Origin: Amycolatopsis sp. WAC 01376
Lineage (GTDB): Bacteria; Actinomycetota; Actinomycetes; Mycobacteriales; Pseudonocardiaceae
Direction of reading: 5' to 3'
Length of the DNA stretch: 64,000 nt
Assembly (NCBI RefSeq): GCF_003947415.1
Contig: NZ_QHKL01000003.1
Coordinates: forward strand, 1-64,000
The notes below the pieces were generated by a model. The model was not told the DNA's origin. It was given only the letters and a program-made list of their open reading frames with translations, and did not search any database. How positions within the stretch are numbered: the first letter of the stretch is position 1; each line of letters begins with the position of its first letter. Below, in pieces: positions 34,256 to 42,505 of the stretch. Position numbers and translations under genes: made by a program.

Positions 34256-34804
34256 ATGTCATCACCTGAATTCCCGGGATTGGATGTTTCCACACGGGTA
34301 CGCGCACGTGACATTCAGATGGCCGGGGTCGCCGATGTCCGCCGCCGGGTGCTGATGATCTCCGGCGCGATCGACACCACCGACCACGATATTTCGGTCA
34401 GCGTCAACCTCCCGGAGCCGGGTCGCTGGCAGGTGATCAAGTCCGAGACCAACCTGACCGACAAGACCTGGGTCGCGATGCAGGTCGTCACCGACGAGGA
34501 TTCGACCTTCGTCAACGACGCCGACACCCTCGTGCTTTCCCGCCAGTTCTCGAAGTCCTTCATGACGCCCGACCAGCGCCGCCTCACCTTCTACGACGGT
34601 GAAGTCCGGCCCGGCGAGGCCGTGCTGAAGGTGTACTCGCTGGACGCGGGCGGGCGGAAGCCGACCTATTCCTACTCCCGGTACAGCCCGATCGCGACCG
34701 ACACCGCCGAGCAGTCCCAGCAGACCCTGGACGAAATGATCAGCAACGGGATGAAACAGCGACCCGTGATCGAGCTGATCGTCCCGGTGACCGTGATCGG
34801 CTGA
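34256..34804 (+). CDS. Hypothetical protein of the biosynthetic locus, 182 residues
   Basis: The product is a soluble, probably beta-rich protein with no signal peptide: VLMISGAIDTTDHDISVSVN, PEPGRWQVIKSETNLTDKTW and RRLTFYDGEVRPGEAVLKVY. The C-terminus is hydrophobic (PVIELIVPVTVIG). GGAGG lies about nine bases before the ATG at 34256. It is the first gene of a four-gene block and is 8 nt from the FAD oxidoreductase. It is not an enediyne apoprotein by any feature I can see (no signal peptide, no paired Cys). Unknown family. Confidence 0.7.
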   Translation: MSSPEFPGLDVSTRVRARDIQMAGVADVRRRVLMISGAIDTTDHDISVSVNLPEPGRWQVIKSETNLTDKTWVAMQVVTDEDSTFVNDADTLVLSRQFSKSFMTPDQRRLTFYDGEVRPGEAVLKVYSLDAGGRKPTYSYSRYSPIATDTAEQSQQTLDEMISNGMKQRPVIELIVPVTVIG

Positions 34805-34812
34805 GTACGCCG

Positions 34813-36132
34813 GTGATCACGTTCGTCCCGGAACCCCATCTGCTCGAATCGCCGCGCGGGCGGGAGTGGCCGGTCGTCCCCGGCGCCCGCGCGGCGGCGA
34901 CGGCGGAACCGCCGTCCGGCGCCGACGTGGTCATCGTCGGCGCGGGTCCGGCGGGGCTCGCGGTCGCTTCCGCGTTGTGGCACCACGGCGTGCGAGACCT
35001 CGTCATCGTCGACCGCGACGGCCGTCCCTGCGGCCGGTTCTTCGACCGGATCGACCTGCTCGGCCAGCGCGTGCTGCGGTCGCCGTACGAGCACCACCCC
35101 GGCGTCGAGGGCTACCGCGACTGCGAACTGCTGGACTTCGCCCGGCTGCACTGGTCGGTGCTGACGCCGGTGGAGCGCCGCGAGATCCGGATGGCGCAGG
35201 CCGGGCACCGGTCCGTCGTCCCCGTCGACGTCTTCGAGGCCTACTGCCGTCATCTGGCCGCGAGCCATCACGTCACCGAACGGACCTGGCGCGGTTCGGT
35301 ACGCGAGGTGCTGCCGACGTCCGAGGCGGTCACCGTGCGCGCCGACCGGTTCTCCGTGACCGCGCGCCACGTCGTGCTGTGCCTCGGCGAGGAGCGCCGG
35401 TCCGCCCCGGACACCTGGTGGGGCGGCGGTCATCCGCCACGCGGGGTGAGCTACTGGGACGAACCCGTTCCCGCCGGCGGGAAGCGGCTCGCCGTCGTCG
35501 GCGCCGGCCTCACCGCCGCACACCTGATCTCCAACGGGCTCGCCCAAGGCCGCGAGGTGCACTGGGTGGTTCGTGAAACGGGCGAGCGCTACCAGTGCGC
35601 CGACGTCAACTCGTCGTTCTTCCGGCCGGAAGGCCGCGCCCGCTTCGACGGCGTGAGCCGGCCGGAACGGCTCGAACTGATGGGCCGCTTCCGGCGCGCG
35701 TCGATCATGTTCGAGTTCCGGCCGATGCTCGAGGCCGCCGAAGCCGAGGGACGGCTGATCGTGCATCGCGGCAAGGCGATCACGAAGGTCGCACCGGGGG
35801 TCGCCCTGCACCTCGAAGACGGTTCGCGGGTTTCCGTGGACCAAGCCGTCCTGGCGCTCGGCACCACGCCGTCGATCGGTGACGGCCTGATGCCCGGCGA
35901 GGCCGTTCTCGACCGCGGCGGCTGGCCTGAGCTGGACGAGCGCACCTTCGCCTACCTCGGCGCGCCCCGGGTCTTCGCCGTCGGCGCGGCCGCGGGGATG
36001 GCGCTGGGCCCGGCCGCCCGCAACATCGACGGCCACCGCGTCGCCACCGCGCGGGTCGCGGCCGCCGTCGCCGAGAACCTGCGGCGGGAAGCCCCGCTGC
36101 GGACGGCCGCGAAGGACGTCGCCCGTGTCTGA
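34813..36132 (+). CDS. FAD/NAD(P)-dependent oxidoreductase or N-monooxygenase-like enzyme
   Basis: The 439-residue flavoprotein has an N-terminal dinucleotide fold VVIVGAGPAGLAVASALW (GxGxxG at residues 43-48). A second fold GKRLAVVGAGLTAAHLISNG binds NAD(P)H, and a C-terminal ALGTTPSIGDGL and VFAVGAAAG segment follows. The overall plan resembles class B flavin monooxygenases of the lysine/ornithine N-hydroxylase or FAD-NAD(P) type. The substrate is unknown. It sits 8 nt behind the 182-residue protein gene and overlaps the next gene, so these act together, probably in tailoring. Confidence 0.8.
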   Translation: MITFVPEPHLLESPRGREWPVVPGARAAATAEPPSGADVVIVGAGPAGLAVASALWHHGVRDLVIVDRDGRPCGRFFDRIDLLGQRVLRSPYEHHPGVEGYRDCELLDFARLHWSVLTPVERREIRMAQAGHRSVVPVDVFEAYCRHLAASHHVTERTWRGSVREVLPTSEAVTVRADRFSVTARHVVLCLGEERRSAPDTWWGGGHPPRGVSYWDEPVPAGGKRLAVVGAGLTAAHLISNGLAQGREVHWVVRETGERYQCADVNSSFFRPEGRARFDGVSRPERLELMGRFRRASIMFEFRPMLEAAEAEGRLIVHRGKAITKVAPGVALHLEDGSRVSVDQAVLALGTTPSIGDGLMPGEAVLDRGGWPELDERTFAYLGAPRVFAVGAAAGMALGPAARNIDGHRVATARVAAAVAENLRREAPLRTAAKDVARV

Positions 36133-36601
36133 ACCGTACGATTCCCGCTTCACCCTGCCGTCGATCGACGACGCTCCCTCCACCGAGGCGGGGGTGATCC
36201 TGCTGGGCCTGGACGCCGAACGCCTGCTGGCCGGCGTCGGGCTCGCCCGTCTCGCCGACGAGCCCGCGCTGGTCGCCCTCGCCGTGGACCAGGCCCGGCA
36301 CGACGCGCTCGACCTGGGCACCGGCGCGCTCGTCGAAGCCGGGATCGCCCGCTGGCGTGCGGTGCGCCCGTTGATCGAAGCAGGTCCGGAGATGACAGCG
36401 GCGGGCTCCCTGCGCCGAGAATGGGAACACGCCACCGCGCGGGTCGCCGCCACGGTGACCGGGCTGGGACCGGCTTCGGTTGCCTGTCTCGCGGCCTGCT
36501 GGCTGCGGCGCGACGACGTCAAAGAGTTCGCCGAACACGGGCGGGCGCCGGAAAAGGGGAGCGGTACACACGATGTCCTATCTCGGGTCTTTGCCGACTG
36601 A
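36125..36601 (+). CDS. Hypothetical Ala-rich helical protein, 158 residues
   Basis: GTG 36125 overlaps the end of the FAD oxidoreductase by 8 nt, and the 3' end overlaps the AhpD-like gene by 29 nt, so it is held within a tight operon. The product is mostly helical, with GVILLGLDAERLLAGVGLAR and a C-terminal WLRRDDVKEFAEHGRAPEKG. The scattered Leu/Ala pattern may reflect a helical bundle. No family is recognised. Confidence 0.65.
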   Translation: MSEPYDSRFTLPSIDDAPSTEAGVILLGLDAERLLAGVGLARLADEPALVALAVDQARHDALDLGTGALVEAGIARWRAVRPLIEAGPEMTAAGSLRREWEHATARVAATVTGLGPASVACLAACWLRRDDVKEFAEHGRAPEKGSGTHDVLSRVFAD

Positions 36602-37118
36602 CACCACGCTGCTGCAGGTCTTCCGGAAGTTCCCGGCCCCCGCGTCGAAACTGCTGGATCTCCACGAACTGATCATGCGGGCGCCGTCGGCGTTCGACGC
36701 GGGGGAGCGGGAGCTGATCGCGGCCTACGTCTCCGGCGTCAACGACTGCCGGTACTGCCACGGGGTCCACACCGTCACCGCGGAGGCTTTCGGTGTGCCG
36801 GAAGGGCTTCTGGCGGCCGCGCTGGCCGATCTGGACTCCTCGCCCGTGGACGGGCGCATGAAGCCCGTACTGGCCTACGTGGGCAAGCTGACGCGCACGC
36901 CGTCCCGGATGACCGACGCCGACGCCGAAGCGGTGTTCGCGGCGGGCTGGGACGAGGCCGCGCTGCACGACGCCGTCCTCGTCTGCGCCCTGTTCAACTT
37001 CATGAACCGGATGGTCGAGGGGCTCGGGATCCGCGCCGACGACGCCTACGCGAAGATTTCGGGCGTGCGGCTGAAGGAGGGCGGGTACGCCGGGCTGGCG
37101 CGCCTGCTCGAATCCTGA
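36573..37118 (+). CDS. AhpD/carboxymuconolactone decarboxylase family protein
   Basis: The 181-residue helical protein has the AhpD active-site motif DCRYCHGVHT (Cys59, Cys62, His66). Relatives act as alkylhydroperoxidases or thiol redox relays. The flanking helices (GERELIAAYVSGVN, LVCALFNFMNRMVEGLGI) match the peroxidase-related group. The ATG at 36573 lies inside the previous gene, preceded by AGGGGAG. It is the last gene of the block and lies 246 nt before the candidate precursor peptide. The locus thus has two proteins of this superfamily. Confidence 0.88.
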   Translation: MSYLGSLPTDTTLLQVFRKFPAPASKLLDLHELIMRAPSAFDAGERELIAAYVSGVNDCRYCHGVHTVTAEAFGVPEGLLAAALADLDSSPVDGRMKPVLAYVGKLTRTPSRMTDADAEAVFAAGWDEAALHDAVLVCALFNFMNRMVEGLGIRADDAYAKISGVRLKEGGYAGLARLLES

Positions 37119-37364
37119 GTCGACTGTCCACACCGGACAAACGGTGCCTCACCGAGACCGGCCGGCCGCGTTCCGTCACCGGCGAAAGCCTCTGTTACTC
37201 CGTTCGACAGCGGAGGGCGCGGAAGTGGAGCAGTCGAGGAGAACCTTCTGGCGTAGGTGAAAAGCACATCCCCGCGATGATGCATGGCACTGGCCGCGAA
37301 CCGGCCCTGGGCAGCACGATTCCCTCAGCGAAGGAAAACCGCCGAACAGCCTGGGAGTCATTCG

Positions 37365-37556
37365 ATGAAGAACGCTGTGACCGACAACGTCCGCTCGCTC
37401 TTCGCCGTCCGGGGAATCGACACCGGTTTCGCCGGAAACCAGGTCGACCTGGTGATCGACCGTTTCGACAACTGGACCAATCAGCCGCGTGGTGAGGTCT
37501 TCAACTGTTTCACCGGAGCCTGTTGCACCGCTCCGCCACTGGCCGAGGCGAGCTGA
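37365..37556 (+). CDS. Candidate RiPP precursor peptide with Cys/Thr-rich C-terminus
   Basis: The 63-residue peptide starts MKNAVTDNVRSLFAVRG. An acidic, hydrophobic leader-like middle (NQVDLVIDRFDNWTNQPRGE) follows, and the end is FNCFTGACCTAPPLAEAS. All three Cys (48, 53, 54) and nearby Thr (50, 55) lie in the last 16 residues, as expected for a substrate of the cyclodehydratase and dehydrogenase at 10122-13895. GGGAG lies about eight bases before the ATG. A 12-bp hairpin follows 14 nt after the stop. The link to the azole enzymes, 23 kb away, is inference. Confidence 0.7.
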   Translation: MKNAVTDNVRSLFAVRGIDTGFAGNQVDLVIDRFDNWTNQPRGEVFNCFTGACCTAPPLAEAS

Positions 37557-37570
37557 GCGCACCTCACCGG

Positions 37571-37603
37571 ACCGCCGCTCGCGCCCCGAAGGCGAGCGGC
37601 GGT
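37571..37603 (+). terminator. 12-bp perfect hairpin after the precursor-peptide gene
   Basis: ACCGCCGCTCGC (37571-37582) and GCGAGCGGCGGT (37592-37603) form a perfect stem with a 9-nt loop and no T-run. It starts 14 nt after the peptide stop. Such hairpins commonly end or stabilise short, abundant precursor-peptide transcripts. Confidence 0.65.
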
Positions 37604-37777
37604 CAGGCATGTCGACGGAAAGTAGCCGACCGACTGCGGAACCGGTCGCCCCGCGCCGCTTTTGCCGTGACGTCCCCAAAACGGACCGGACCGACGCACC
37701 ACCCGAACGGTGGAACGCGTTCCGTCCGGGCGTGTTTATGTTGGGGGCCATGGGGGTGCGCGTGAGGGGATGGCGCG

Positions 37778-38386
37778 ATGGTGATCAGAGTCCTGGTGGC
37801 CGAAGACATGCATATCGTCAGGGGAGCGCTCGTGGCGCTGCTGCGGCTGGAGCCCGACATCGAAGTGGTGTCCGAAGTGGCTTCCGGTGACGAGATCCTC
37901 GCCGCCGCGCGGGTTTCCCGGACGCAGGTCGCGGTCATCGACATCGACCTCCCCGGCAAGGACGGGCTCACCGCGGCCACCGAACTCCACGAGCAGCTGC
38001 CCGAGGTCAGGACCCTGATCCTGACCAGCCTCGGCAGGCCCGGCACGCTCCGCCGGGCGCTGGCGGCCAAGGTGAACGGGTTCCTGTTGAAGGACGCCCC
38101 CGCGGAGAAACTCGCCAACGCCGTGCGCGGTGTGGCGGCCGGGCGCCGGATGGTCGACGGCGACCTGGCACTCGCCGCCTGGGACACCGTGGAATGCCCG
38201 CTGACCCCGCGGGAGATCGACGTCCTGCGGCTGACCGCCGAAGGCCGCGACACCCTTGAGGTCGCGGCGAAGGCCTTTCTCTCCACCGGAACCGTGCGCA
38301 ACTACCTGACCACGATCGTTTCGAAGCTCAACGCGCGCAACCGGGTCGACGCGATCCGGATCGCCAGGGACTCCGGCTGGATCTAG
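37778..38386 (+). CDS. NarL/LuxR-type response regulator (copy 1)
   Basis: The 202-residue protein has a receiver domain (VLVAEDMHIVRGALVALL; acceptor Asp55 in VIDIDLPGKDGL; Lys in FLLKDAP) and a C-terminal LuxR helix-turn-helix (LTPREIDVLRLTAEGRDTLE, then TGTVRNYLTTIVSKLNARNR). The two related regulators at 43452-44057 and 46713-47318 are nearly collinear with it. Its stop overlaps the stop of the convergent tandem kinase gene, the obvious partner. Confidence 0.93.
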   Translation: MVIRVLVAEDMHIVRGALVALLRLEPDIEVVSEVASGDEILAAARVSRTQVAVIDIDLPGKDGLTAATELHEQLPEVRTLILTSLGRPGTLRRALAAKVNGFLLKDAPAEKLANAVRGVAAGRRMVDGDLALAAWDTVECPLTPREIDVLRLTAEGRDTLEVAAKAFLSTGTVRNYLTTIVSKLNARNRVDAIRIARDSGWI

Positions 38387-40791
38387 ACGGGCACCACGGC
38401 GTGCAGCCGGAACCGCCCGTCGGCCTCGACCCCGGCGGTCAGCTCCCCGCCGAGTCCGGCGACGCGGTCGGACATGTTCGTGATGCCGCTGCCCGGGGCC
38501 TCGACCCGCGCCTGCCGCTCCGGCCGTCCCGGATTCGGCGGCCGTCCGTTCTGGACGCCGTCGTTGACGATGTCGAGCGCGACACCGTTCACGGTCCGCC
38601 GCACGGCGATCTCGCAGCGTTCGACCTTGCTGTGCCGCAACACGTTCGTCACGCCTTCGCGCAGCACCACGGCCAGTACCGTCCGCACCGTCGTCGGCAG
38701 GTCGCCCTGCTCGATCTCCAGCCGCACCTGGACGTCGGCGGCCACCAGCACGGCCTGCGCCGAACGGGACTCCTGATCCAGCGACAGTTCACGGTAGCCG
38801 CTGGCCACCGAGCGGACGTCGCCCAGCGCCTGCCTGGTCAGCCCGAGGATCTCCAGCAGCTCGTCGGAGGCGCGGGTGGTGTCGATGTCCATGATCCGGC
38901 TGGTCAGCTCGCTCTTCAGCGCGATCGCCGAGAGGCTCATCCCGAGCAGGTCGTGCAGGTCGCGGGCGAACCGCAGCCGCTCCTCGGCGACCGCGACCTC
39001 GGCGAGGCGTTTCCTGGTCTCGCCCAGTTCGGTCACCAGCCGGATCAGCCAGATGAGACCGAAGACCATCAGCCCGGTGTTCAGGATGGACGCGAAGCTG
39101 TAGAAGCCGCCGAGGAAGTCGGTGCCGTAGCCGATCCGGATCAGCACCACGCCCGCCGCGGTCGCGGCGAACGCCGTCCATCCGGCCAGCGGCGGCAGCA
39201 CCAGCAGCGCGGTGCCGGCGAACAGGCTGGGCAGGCTCACCCAGGCGTGCCCGAGCGGGATCAGCGGCAGGAAGATCAGGCAGGCCTGCACGAACAGCAG
39301 CGCGTAGCTCTGCCGCGAGCGCAACCGGACGTTCGGCCGGGCGAAATAGGACAGTTGCAGCGTGGTCAACGCGGTGAGATACCCGGCGATGAGGACGAGG
39401 GACCAGCCGTCGTCGGTCAGCATGAAGGCCCGGGCCATCGCGGAGAGGCTGAAGAAGAGGAAGACCGCGGACATCGTCCATTGGACGTTCCTGGCGTCGA
39501 TCCGGGACCAGTGGCCGGGCTCCTGTTCCAGCGCCGCCTCGGCGGGTTCGGCCTGCTCGGGCACCGGGAGTTCGGCGTGCAGCCGCCACCGGCCCGCCGC
39601 GTCGGGGCCCGCGCCGAGCTTCCCGCCGTGCCCGGCGACCTCCTCGGTCACCTCACGCAGGCTCTCCGCCGTCTCCTCCGGGACGTCCTCGTGCGCCGTC
39701 CCGTCGTGCACGATCTCCAGCGCGACCCTGCCACCGGTCTCGCGCACGGTGATCTCACAGTGCTCGACGCCGGTGTAGCGGAGCACGTTCGTGACACCCT
39801 CGCGGAGCACCTTCGCCAGCAGGGTGCGCAGCTTCACCGGCAGCTCGACCTGTTCGAGGTCGAGCCGCACCGCGACGTTCGACGCCGAGAGCAGCGACAC
39901 CGCGGTCCGTGATTCCTTGTCGAGCGAAAGCTCCCGGTAGCCCCTGGCCACCGACCGCACGTCGGACAGCGTCCGCTGGGCGATCCCGGTGATCTCGGCG
40001 AGTTCCGCCCGCGCCTGGTCCAGGGATTTGCGCAGCAGCCGGTGCACCAGCTCGCCCTTGAGCGCGATCGCCGACAGGCTGAGCCCGAGCAGGTCGTGCA
40101 GGTCCCTCGCGAAGGCCAGCCGCTGCTCCGCGACGGCCCGTCGCGCCAGTTCGGTCCTGGCCTGGTGCAGCTCGGTCACCAGCCGCGCGAGCCAGGTCAG
40201 CAGATACACGACCAGGGCGTAGAAGACGGCGGTGACGCTGTCGAACAACGCCCCGAGCCAGGTCTCGTCGTAGGTCCACAGGATCCAGATCGTGCCCGCC
40301 ATGAACACGGTGAACACGGTCCAGCCCGTCCTCGGCCGGAACAGCAGCAGCGCGCTGCCCGCGGCGAGGGTGGTCAGCGAGCTCAGCGCCGCGTCGAAGT
40401 GCACGGTCGACAGGTAGGCCAGGCACGCCTGCACCACCAGCATCGCTTTCGCGAGCCTGGTGTCCAGGCGGACCGCCGGACGGCTGAAGAACAGCAGCTG
40501 GATCGCCAGCACGGGCCCGACGTACAGCACCGCCAGCAGGCCATGCCAGAAGTCGACCCCCGGCTGCAGCAGAACCGCGAGGAGACCGAACAGACAGGAG
40601 TTGACGAAGACGACGGTGATGATCAGCCCGGCGAGGAACAGTGCCCGCCGGGGGCGCCGGTCGACCCCGGCGGTACCCAGAGGTTCGGCGGTCACCGCGA
40701 GCTGTTCCGGCACAGGCACCCCAGTGGTCACAGAAGAAGTCTCGGTCTTCGTCGTGCTTCCCCCTGCGTTGGCCGTGGCAGGCCGCCGCAC
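38383..40791 (-). CDS. Two fused histidine kinases in one protein
   Basis: The 802-residue protein is a head-to-tail duplication. Module 1 has about five membrane segments (residues 50-205), the DHp motif FARDLHDLLGLSLS with His232, and an ATPase part with REGVTNVLRY. Module 2 has membrane segments (437-590), FARDLHDLLGMSLS with His613, REGVTNVLRHS and a G box GSGITNMSDRVAGLGGEL. In module 1 the G box is replaced by ESLREVTEEVAGHGGKL, so only module 2 looks able to bind ATP fully. This is the NarX/DesK-like (HisKA_3) class, matching LuxR-type regulators. Confidence 0.92.
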   Translation of the reverse strand: MRRPATANAGGSTTKTETSSVTTGVPVPEQLAVTAEPLGTAGVDRRPRRALFLAGLIITVVFVNSCLFGLLAVLLQPGVDFWHGLLAVLYVGPVLAIQLLFFSRPAVRLDTRLAKAMLVVQACLAYLSTVHFDAALSSLTTLAAGSALLLFRPRTGWTVFTVFMAGTIWILWTYDETWLGALFDSVTAVFYALVVYLLTWLARLVTELHQARTELARRAVAEQRLAFARDLHDLLGLSLSAIALKGELVHRLLRKSLDQARAELAEITGIAQRTLSDVRSVARGYRELSLDKESRTAVSLLSASNVAVRLDLEQVELPVKLRTLLAKVLREGVTNVLRYTGVEHCEITVRETGGRVALEIVHDGTAHEDVPEETAESLREVTEEVAGHGGKLGAGPDAAGRWRLHAELPVPEQAEPAEAALEQEPGHWSRIDARNVQWTMSAVFLFFSLSAMARAFMLTDDGWSLVLIAGYLTALTTLQLSYFARPNVRLRSRQSYALLFVQACLIFLPLIPLGHAWVSLPSLFAGTALLVLPPLAGWTAFAATAAGVVLIRIGYGTDFLGGFYSFASILNTGLMVFGLIWLIRLVTELGETRKRLAEVAVAEERLRFARDLHDLLGMSLSAIALKSELTSRIMDIDTTRASDELLEILGLTRQALGDVRSVASGYRELSLDQESRSAQAVLVAADVQVRLEIEQGDLPTTVRTVLAVVLREGVTNVLRHSKVERCEIAVRRTVNGVALDIVNDGVQNGRPPNPGRPERQARVEAPGSGITNMSDRVAGLGGELTAGVEADGRFRLHAVVPV

Positions 40792-41077
40792 GACCTTCCA
40801 TCGCCGTGTGATTCGGATCCTAACCCATGTTCGTTACCCCGGTGGCTTCTTCCGGGTAGGGGCGGACGGCCGCAAGGGAGACGCTTTCCCGGCTGGGGAC
40901 AGGGAAAATCGCCTCGATCACCCACGCGGGTGTGGTTCGTTCGGACCATGAGCGCGATCGCGGAAGACGCCACGATGGAAGACGTGCGCCGATCCGCCGT
41001 TCCACTGTGTACGCCGTGTACGCCCTGCCGGGCGGGCTCTCGCGGCGGCCGCGGCCCGGTGGCCCTAAGCTCGGCGC

Positions 41078-41698
41078 ATGGCCAGGTATTTCGACGTACA
41101 TCCGGAGAATCCGCAACGACGCGCGATCGGACAGGTCGTCGGCATCCTGCGCGAAGACGGGCTCATCGCGTATCCGACGGACTCCTGTTTCGCCCTCGGC
41201 TGCCAGCTGGGGAACAGGCAGGGCATCGACCGCATCCGGAGCATCCGCAAACTGGACGACCGCCACCACTTCACCCTGGTGTGCCAGGATTTCGCCCAGC
41301 TGGGCCAGTTCGTGCACGTGGACAACGCCGTCTTCCGCGCGGTCAAGGCGTCGACGCCGGGCAGCTACACCTTCATCCTGCCCGCGACCAAGGAGGTGCC
41401 GCGCCGTCTGCTGCACGCCAAGAAGAAGACCGTCGGCGTGCGCATCCCGGACCACGTGGTCACCCAGGCGCTGCTGGGCGAGCTCGGCGAGCCGCTGCTG
41501 TCGAGCACGCTGCTGCTGCCCGACCAGGAGGAGCCGATGACCCAGGGCTGGGACATCAAGGAACGCCTGGAGCACGTGGTCGACGCGGTGATCGATTCCG
41601 GCGAATGCGGGGTCGAACCCACCACGGTCATCGATTTCTCGTCGGGGGAGCCGGAGATCGTGCGGCGCGGCGCCGGCGACACCTCACGCTTCGAATGA
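41078..41698 (+). CDS. Sua5/YciO/YrdC-family protein
   Basis: The 206-residue protein belongs to the family that makes threonylcarbamoyl-AMP for the t6A modification of tRNA. It has LREDGLIAYPTDSCFALGCQ, IRSIRKLDDRHHFTLVCQDF, STPGSYTFILPATKEVPRRL and VGVRIPDH. It is of the shorter YciO type, which lacks the Sua5 domain, so its exact role is less sure. It stands alone between the kinase gene and the second HxlR-SCP2 gene, and looks like a housekeeping gene inside the locus. 286 nt upstream show no feature. Confidence 0.85.
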   Translation: MARYFDVHPENPQRRAIGQVVGILREDGLIAYPTDSCFALGCQLGNRQGIDRIRSIRKLDDRHHFTLVCQDFAQLGQFVHVDNAVFRAVKASTPGSYTFILPATKEVPRRLLHAKKKTVGVRIPDHVVTQALLGELGEPLLSSTLLLPDQEEPMTQGWDIKERLEHVVDAVIDSGECGVEPTTVIDFSSGEPEIVRRGAGDTSRFE

Positions 41699-41772
41699 CG
41701 CGATTCGGCACCTGGTCGCGATCGTCGCGTGTGCAAGGACCGCAAGCAGGTGCCGAATGGCGGACGTCATCT

Positions 41773-42459
41773 TCAGTGCGTGACGAGCCCTTCGGTCTTC
41801 GACGGCGCCGAGGGGATGTGGAACAGCCGGGTGAACAGCTCCAGCATCGCCGGATCGCCCTTCACGGCCACCGCGCCGCAGGTGAGCGCGCTCGCGGCGT
41901 CCAGCTCGCCGTTCAGCAGCTTGAGCACGACCGGGCCGCGCGGCTCGATGATGAGGTCCGGCTCCGGTAGCGGGCCCTCGCCCGCGGTCACCGCGCCGTC
42001 GTCGATCACCGCGTGGACGATCATCTGATCGCCGTAGTGGAGCTCGAACGAGCACTGGATGCCGCGGGCGGCGTCCGGCTGGAACGTCGTGTAGAGCGAC
42101 AGGATGGCCGCGTCGAGGGTGAACAGGTCGTCGGCCGCCGGGTCGGTCAGCGACCGGGCGCCCCACAGGCCCAGCTGCAGCAGGATCTGGTCGAGGTCGT
42201 TGCCGTACTCGGTGAGCTCGTAGACCACCCCGGCGTCGAGCTGCGAGAGCACCCGGCGCTGGACGACGCCGTGCCGTTCGAGTTCGTTGAGCCGGGTCGA
42301 CAGGATGCTCGTCGGGATCTTCGGCAGGCCGTGCTGCAGCTCGTCGAAACGCTTCGGGCCGAGCACCAGGTCGCGGATCACGAGCAGGGACCAGCGTTCC
42401 CCGATGATCTCGAGCGCGCGGGCGAGGCCGCAGAACTGGCCGTAGGTGCGAGCGGTCAT
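41773..42459 (-). CDS. HxlR-type regulator with C-terminal SCP2-like domain (copy 2)
   Basis: The 228-residue paralogue of the protein at 8351-9037 is collinear over its whole length: RTYGQFCGLARALEIIGERW, then LGPKRFDELQHGLPKIPTS and LFTRLFHIPSAPSK at the end. Both genes lie just downstream of a SARP gene on the same strand, 46 nt apart here. The two modules look like an ancestral duplication. The C-terminal half is the likely ligand-binding part. Confidence 0.87.
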   Translation of the reverse strand: MTARTYGQFCGLARALEIIGERWSLLVIRDLVLGPKRFDELQHGLPKIPTSILSTRLNELERHGVVQRRVLSQLDAGVVYELTEYGNDLDQILLQLGLWGARSLTDPAADDLFTLDAAILSLYTTFQPDAARGIQCSFELHYGDQMIVHAVIDDGAVTAGEGPLPEPDLIIEPRGPVVLKLLNGELDAASALTCGAVAVKGDPAMLELFTRLFHIPSAPSKTEGLVTH

Positions 42460-42505
42460 GCTTGACTCCTCAACTTCCTTGATCTGGTGACGGGGTGGTG
42501 CTCGT

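Noticed and set aside
34256..34804. Enediyne apoprotein (chromoprotein) gene
   Set aside because: The product lacks a signal peptide and the paired cysteines of the known apoproteins.
41078..41698. Sua5/YciO-type gene as a carbamoyl-transfer tailoring enzyme
   Set aside because: It lacks a partner transferase and matches the general tRNA-modification family, so it looks like a bystander inside the locus.
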